From Neoarius graeffei (Eukaryota; Chordata; Actinopteri; Siluriformes; Ariidae), in contig NC_083574.1 in the NCBI RefSeq assembly GCF_027579695.1, forward strand, positions 60,524,559 to 60,588,558: a DNA stretch of 64,000 bases, read 5' to 3'. Both the position numbers and the translations under genes were made by a program. The notes under the pieces are model-generated. The model saw nothing but the letters and a program-made list of their open reading frames with translations, was not told the DNA's origin and did no database searches. Below are positions 58,105 to 64,000 of the stretch, piece by piece; the stretch's first letter is position 1, and each line of letters begins with the position of its first letter.

Positions 58105-60665
58105 TCTTTCTTCCTTTCAACATGTCATTCAGTGGTTGAGCTATGATTGTGTACAAATCAATCCACACTCTGTTAACATTGCAGAGTCCCAGGAATGACC
58201 GTAACTCGTGAACTGTAGTCGTTAGATTGACTTCACAGATTGCTTTTTTTTTGACAAAGTTGACCTTTTGACAAGCTTGTCTTTTGGCCCTTTTTTGTCT
58301 AGAAGTACAGGATCATCAGCACATACTTTTCATGTTGTTCTTCTGTTTCAGACACAATCTGTCATTGATATAATTGATGATGACAGATGATGTTTCTGGA
58401 GCTTGTTTAAGATGATGGTAGAGTGCCATGTAATACACTGTAGGGCTGTCATGAAAACCTTGAGGTAATCTGGTCCAGGTGTACTGTGTTCCATTCAGTG
58501 TGACTGTTGGCCATGGCCTAACCTCTTCAGCCTAGTGGCACTGACCAGAAACCATTTGCCATGTCAATCACAGTAAACCACTGATGTTCTGGCTTGAGAA
58601 CATTGAACAGGGTTGATATGTCTGCCACCAGTGAGTTTTATTTGTCTTCACCTATGGCTTCATCCAAGGCTCTTGTGAGTGTGGCTTGCTCAGGTGGAAT
58701 CAGTAATGCATTCAAAATCTTTACTCCACCATATGGATGCAGGTTATAAATACCTCTGAGGTGACAAAGTTCATACCAGGTTTTCATCCCATCTTCTCTG
58801 GGATGTTTCATATTTTTACTCCACCTGTCAATATCAGAAGGAGCAGGTCCTCCAGCTCTTGTTCTTGTCTTTAATGGTCTTAGCTGCATTATTTCTTTGC
58901 TTTCTGAATCACTGGAGATTTCACTCTCATTCATTTCATTCATCTGAGTGGTTTTTTTTCATTACAGTTTGCTTTTTCACCTCTAGGGGTGACTTCATCT
59001 CAGAGTAAGGTGGTGCACTGGGCTGCACATGTGCATTTGGAGTGGAGGGAGCTGAAGAAGCATCTTTTAGATTTTTCTTCATTTTTTTGGATAATTTCCA
59101 TTCCAGCTCATCCACTCTAGCTTTAGACCAATAAAGCTTTTGCTCCAAATCAGCTTTAGATTCAAGCTGTCACTCTAAATTGGCTTTAGACTCAAGTAGT
59201 TGTTGTTTAAGATTTGCATTCTGCTCAACCTCAGAATATGCAGTGCTCTCCATGTTCTCTCACATTTCTCTCTTTTTTCTGGACAGCCTCATTCATAGTG
59301 GACAGATGGCTCTCATAATCTTTGAATCTTCTATCCATTTCAGATTTCATCTGAATTTCCTTGCACCTTTTACTGTGGGTCAAAGCCATCAAAACTTGCT
59401 TAAGCCATTTCTCCTTGCCACGAGTTGCTTTTGTTTTGTCATGCTTTTCTAACTTCTTCTGTGCACTACAATGAGTTGCAAGCTATGCTGCACTTCTGAG
59501 CTAGCTCTTCTTCCACTTGCATTAACTCTGTGGTTTTGTCAATAATGTCACAGAGTTCATTTGCCACATTAGCCTTGTTGATTGTGCTGTTAGGCTCAAC
59601 ATTAACCCTTCCTTTCACCATGACTCTTTTAATCAACTCACAAAATCATCAAACACTTTAGACATCTTCAATCACACCCAGGAAAGATAAAACAGAAAAG
59701 GACATAAACCAGATGAAAAACGAGTCGATACACTTAAATACTTCTGCAGGAATTCTCTGTGCTTCAGAGCTCTTTATACACACCCAGTTTCCTTTAGAGC
59801 AGTACACAGCTGGCTCATGTATATACAGTGGTGCTTGAAAGTTTGTGAACCCTTTAGAATTTTCTATATTTCTGCATAAATATGACCTAAAACATCATCA
59901 GATTTTCACACAAGTCCTAAAAGTAGATAAAGAGAACCCAGTTAAACAAATGAGACAAAAATATTATACTTGGTAATTTATTTATTGAGGAAAATGATCC
60001 AATATTGCATATCTGTGAGTGGCAAAAGTATGGGAACCTTTGGAGAAAGGAAAACACTGCATTCCAGCATAAGAACCTTATCCCATCTGTGAAACATGGT
60101 GGTGGTACAGTGGTGCTTGAAAGTTTGTGAACCCTTTAGAATTTTCTATATTTCTGAATAAATATGAATTAAAACATCATCAGATTTTCACACAAGTCCT
60201 AAAAGTAGATAAAGAGAACCCAGTTAAACAAATGAGACAAAAATATTATACTTGGTCATTTATCTACTGAGGAAAATAATCCAATATTACATATCTCTGA
60301 GTGGCAAAAGTATGTGAACCTCTCGGATTAGCAGTTAATTTGAAGGTGAAATTAGAGTCAGGTGTTTTCAAGGCAAGGCAAGGCAAGGCAAGTTTATTTA
60401 TATAGCACATTTCATACACAATGGCAGTTCAATGTGCTTTACAGAAGTAAAAACAAAAACAGTAAACAATAGAGAAATAAAATTACATAAAATAATTTTA
60501 TTTTTATTCTAAACCAATTAATTAAAAGAATTAAAAGAATTAAAAGAAAATGATAAGAATTAAACAATAGTAGAAATAAAATAATAAAATAAAGTAGAAA
60601 TAGGAGGAGAAAAAAAAGAAACCAGCAGAATAGAATAAAGAATAAAATAGAATAAAGTTAAAATT

Positions 60666-61019
60666 GGGCGGCACGATGGTGTAGTGGTTAGCGCTGTCGC
60701 CTCACAGCAAGAAGGTCCTGGGTTCGAGCCCCGAGGCCGGTGAGGGCCTTTCTGTGTGGAGTTTGCATGTTCTCCCCGTGTCCGCGTGGGTTTCCTCCGG
60801 GTGCTCCGGTTTCCCCCACAGTCCAAAGACATGCAGGTTAGGTTAACTGGTGACTCTAAATTGAGCGTAGGTGTGAATGGTTGTCTATGTGTTAGCCCTG
60901 TGATGACCTGGCGACTTGTCCAGGGTGTACCCCGCCTTTCGCCCGTAGTCAGCTGGGATAGGCTCCAGCTTGCCTGCGACCCTGTAGAAGGATAAAGCGG
61001 CTAGAGATGATGAGATGAG
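60666..61019 (+). mobile_element. tRNA-derived SINE in the LINE 3' UTR
   Basis: Full-length copy with a 14-bp duplication ATAAAGTTAAAATT at 60652-60665 and 61020-61033. Confidence 0.95.
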
Positions 61020-61096
61020 ATAAAGTTAAAATTAAAGTAAATTTAAAACATGCAGAGAAAGTAAAAATTATAAAAAAAGAAGACAATATTAATTAT

Positions 61097-62480
61097 TTAA
61101 CAGAAAGCATCTGAAAACAGCTTGGTCTTTAACCTAGATTTAAAACTGCCAACAGCAGGAGCATTTTTAATGTCCTCTGGCAGTTGGTTCCATAGCTGTA
61201 CTGCATAGTAGCTGAAAGCTGCTTCACCATACTTTGTTTTAACAACTGGTTTTAATAGTAAATTTTTCTGTTTTGATCTGGTAGATCTGATTGGGTTAGG
61301 CCGCTGCAACATATCAGAGAGGTAATTGGGCCCTGTACCATTTAGAGATTTGTATACCAGCAGCAATACTTTAAAGTCAATTCTGTAGCTTACTGGAAGC
61401 CAGTGAAGGGACCTTAGAATTGGAGTAATGTGCTCTGTTCTTTTTGTTCGTGTGAGAACCCTCGCCGCTGCATTTTGAACCAGCTGAAGTCGTTTGATGG
61501 TCTTTTTTGGCAGGCCTGTGAAAAGGCCATTGCAGTAATCAACCCTACTAGAGATGAAGGCATGTATTAGTTTTTCCAGATCATTTTTTGACATAAGTCC
61601 TCTTAGTTTGGAAATGTTTTTTAGGTGATAAAATGCCGTTTTAGTGATTGCTTTCATGTGACTGTCAAAGTTTAGCTCGCTGTCAATGAAAACACCAAGA
61701 TTTTTAACCATTTCTTTAGTTTTCATCCCTTTTGTGTCAAGAATAGTGGTAATCTTGAGTCTTTCATCTTTTTTTCCAAATAGAATTACTTCTGTTTTAT
61801 CTGTGTTCAGCTGAAGAAAATTTTGTGACATACAGCTATTGATTTGATCGATACACTGGTAGAGACATTCAAGGGGGGCATAATCATTAGGTGATAGAGC
61901 AAAATAAATTTGGGTGTCATCTGCATAGCAGTGATACAAAATTGAATTTTTATTGATAATTTGCCCAAGTGGGAGCATATAAAGGTTGAAAAGTAATGGT
62001 CCAAGAATCGACCCCTGGGGGACATCACAGGTCAAAGACATTGACGTTGAGGAACAATTTCCCAGGGTAACAGAGAAGCTTCTATCTTTTAAGTATGAAT
62101 TTAACCAATTGATAACTTTACCAGTCAATCCAACCCAGTGTTCAAGTCGATATAGCAGTATGTTGTGATCAATAGTATCAAAAGCTGCACTGAGGTCCAG
62201 TAATACCAGGACCAATGTTTTGCCTGCATCAGTATTAAGACGTATGTCATTTATAACTTTAATCAGCGCTGTTTCAGTGCTATGATTGGCACGAAATCCT
62301 GACTGAAAATTATCAAAATGGCTGTTTGCTATCAAGAAGGCAGTTAATTGATTGAAGACAATTTTTTCAAGGATTTTCCCAATGAATGGTAAATTTGATA
62401 TTGGCCTGTAGTTATTTAATACTGAAGGATCCAGATTATTTTTTTAAAGAAGGGGCTTTACAACGGCTTTTTTAGGGACA
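61097..62480 (-). pseudogene. LINE reverse transcriptase, long open C-terminal part
   Basis: 412 codons stay open from 62335 to 61097: FQSGFRANHSTETALIKVIN, VLLDLSAAFDTIDHNILL, DVPQGSILGPLLFNLYMLPL, the catalytic HCYADDTQIYF, then the C end LNGTGPNYLSDML and AVQLWNQLPEDIKNAPAVGS. Upstream RT text continues to about 62480 with a stop/frameshift in the run of T near 62440. The endonuclease part is absent because of 5' truncation. Confidence 0.88.
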
Positions 62481-62741
62481 CAGGAACAACGCCAGTCTCC
62501 AGGGATGTATTTATAATTTGAAGCACATCTGTAATTATAAGATGAAGAACAGACTTAAAAAAGTTGGTGGGCAGAATGTCCAATTCAGATGTTGAGGAAC
62601 TGAGATTTTGTACAGTTTTTTCAATCAGTTATTTCAATCAATTGGGATGGCAATCAGGTGTGAGTGGGCACCCTGTTTTATTTAAAGAACAGGGATTGAT
62701 CAAAGTCTGATCTTCACAACACATGTTTGTGGAAATGTATC

Positions 62742-63762
62742 ATGGCACGAACAAAGGAGGTTTCTGAGGACCTCAGAAAAAGCATTGTTGATGCTCATCA
62801 GGCTGGAAAAGGTTACAAATCCATCTCTAAAGAGTTTGGACTCCACCAATCCACAGTCAGACAGATTGTGTACAAATGGAGGAAATTCAAGACCATTGTT
62901 ACCCTCCCCAGGAGTGGTCGACCAACAACGATCACTCCAAGAGTAAGGCGTGTAATAGTCGGCGAGGTCACAAAGGACCCCAGGGTAACTTCTAAGCAAC
63001 TGAAGGCCTCTCTCACATTGGCTAATGTTAATGTTCATGAGTCCACCATCAGGAGAACACTGAACAACAGTGGTCTGCATGGCAGAGTTGCAAGGAGAAA
63101 GCCACTGCTCTCCAAAAAGAACATTGCTGCTTGTCTGCAGTTTGCTAAAGATCATGTGGACAAGCCAGAAGGCTATTGGAAAAATGTTCTGTGGATGGAT
63201 GAGACCAAAATAGAATTTTGGTTTAAATGAGAAACAATATGTTTGCAGAAAGGAAACCACTGCATTACAGCATAAGAACCTTATCCCATCTGTGAAACAT
63301 GGTGGTGGTAGTATCATGGTTTGGGCCTGTTTTGCTGCATCTGGGCCAGGACGGCTTGCCATCATTGATGGAACAATGAATTCTGAATTATACCAGTGAA
63401 TTCTAAAGGAAAATGTCAGGACATCTGTCCATGAACTGAATCTCAAGAGAAGGTGGGTCATGCAGCAAGACAACGACCCTAAGCACACAAGTCGTTCTAC
63501 CAAAGAATGGTTAAAGAAGAATAAAGTTAATGTTTTGGAATGGCCAAGTCAAAGTCCTGACCTTAATCCAATCCAAATGTTGTGGAAGGACCTGAAGTGA
63601 GCAGTTCATGTGAGGAAACCCACCAACATCCCAGAGTTGAAGCTGTTTTGTTCAGAGGAATGGGCTAAAATTCCTCCAGGCTGGTGTGCAGGACTGATCA
63701 GCAGTTACCAGAAACGTTTAGTTGCAGTTATTGCTGCACAAGGGGGTCACACCAGATACTGA
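62742..63762 (+). pseudogene. Tc1-like transposase, one frameshift and two stops
   Basis: MARTKEVSEDLRKSIVDAHQ is open for 162 codons through WMDETKIEF, the first catalytic D. A frameshift near 63220 follows, then TGA at about 63398 and 63598 where relatives have [11 protein letters not shown] and [11 protein letters not shown] follow; the catalytic E position reads Q here (IQ for IE). It ends GGHTRY TGA. Confidence 0.9.
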
Positions 63763-64000
63763 AAGCAAAGGTTCACATACTTTTGCCACACACAGATATG
63801 TAATATTGGGTCATTTTCCTCAATAAATAAATGACCAAGTATAATATTTTTGTCTCATTTGTTTAACTGGGTTATCTTTATCTACTTTTCAGACTTGTGT
63901 GAAAATCTGATGATGTTTTAGGTCATATTTATGCAGAAATATAGAAAATTCTAAAGGGTTCACAAACTTTCAAGCACCACTGTAGTATGATGGTTTGGGC

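Larger units (their letters stand above)
53471..59700 (-). mobile_element. Decayed endogenous retrovirus, split by a LINE
   Basis: On the minus strand: gag-like frames at 59148-58638 (acidic and Pro-rich, SSAPSTPNAHVQPSAPPYSE), RT text at about 58600-58120, then after the LINE an RT/RNase H connection (YMTAVLTQEHRGTSRSVSYY at about 54570-54640), RNase H (LLFADGSSQVV; VKAHMKQNTEE) and the start of integrase (WIHSLGHIGIEKM). Many stops and frameshifts interrupt it; LTRs were not found. It is an old, non-functional copy. Confidence 0.75.
60371..62631 (-). mobile_element. CR1/L2/Rex1-type LINE, 5' truncated
   Basis: Minus-strand orientation with a (TTGCC)n tail at 60371-60390 and the 3' motif TTTATTTATATAGCACATTT. 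TTTCA at 60366-60370 and 62632-62636 is the likely duplication. It carries the SINE at 60666 in its 3' UTR. Confidence 0.87.
60108..63982 (+). mobile_element. Inner Tc1-like element, same family, in the outer transposase
   Basis: Ends CAGTGGTGCTTGAAAGTTTG and inverse; TA at 60106-60107 and 63983-63984. A LINE of about 2.26 kb sits inside at 60371-62631, before the transposase start. Confidence 0.92.
59826..64000 (+). mobile_element. Outer Tc1-like element with internal deletion, runs out of the window
   Basis: Starts CAGTGGTGCTTGAAAGTTTG after TA at 59824-59825. At about 60040 it jumps to transposase interior (TTGGAGAAAGGAAAACACTG), so most of the N-terminal half is deleted. At GGTGGTGGTA the inner Tc1 is inserted, and the outer element resumes at 63985 (GTATGATGGTTTGGGC). 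Confidence 0.88.

Noticed and set aside
53471-59700. Retroviral LTR pair for the minus-strand retrovirus
   Set aside because: No repeated terminal sequence could be found at either side of the gag or integrase remnants.

Overview
The window looks like a 64-kb piece of a teleost fish chromosome. Two host genes are visible: the 3' half of bcar1 (p130Cas) on the plus strand, with introns, and a single-exon class A GPCR on the minus strand. The rest is dominated by fish-type transposable elements: Tc1-like transposons, a tRNA-derived SINE tailed with (GAGAT)n, CR1/L2/Rex1-type and RTE-type LINEs, Ty3/gypsy elements, a Penelope-like fragment and MITEs. The repeat set suggests an ostariophysan such as a catfish, but the species cannot be fixed from the sequence.

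Layout. 1-12.1 kb: the last four visible coding exons of bcar1 (651-761, 4679-5815, 6786-6875, 11118-11630) and its 3' UTR, with introns carrying a Tc1 relic, a non-autonomous Tc1-type element, a SINE split by a MITE, a piggyBac-type MITE and an element with 2-bp AT duplications. 13-25.2 kb: a nest of SINEs and DNA elements, including a duplicated block of about 1.1 kb and a Tc1-like element cut by four later insertions. 25.4-34.6 kb: the GPCR gene and a second copy of its flanks that has lost the coding exon; a decayed gypsy element sits between the two copies and itself holds a Penelope fragment and a THAP-coding DNA element. 35.0-39.8 kb: a Ty3/gypsy chromovirus with both LTRs and a target-site duplication. 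40-53 kb: Tc1, SINE, LINE and hAT layers. 53.4-59.7 kb: a decayed endogenous retrovirus carrying a full-length RTE-type LINE with an intact 1057-codon ORF. 59.8-64.0 kb: a SINE inside a LINE inside a Tc1 inside another Tc1.

The most unusual content is in the DNA elements. Two unrelated-looking elements (9770-10782, 30967-32304) share 2-bp AT duplications, G/A-GA termini and a minus-strand N-terminal exon of a YqaJ-nuclease-like protein; one also has a plus-strand THAP exon. Three elements (18189-19205, 33117-33823, 43030-44495) carry the same 80-bp THAP-coding first exon although their termini differ. Target-site duplications resolve most of the nesting order base by base. No CRISPR array, operon, true tRNA or rRNA gene was found. 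All family names rest on recognition of motifs and termini; no database search was possible.
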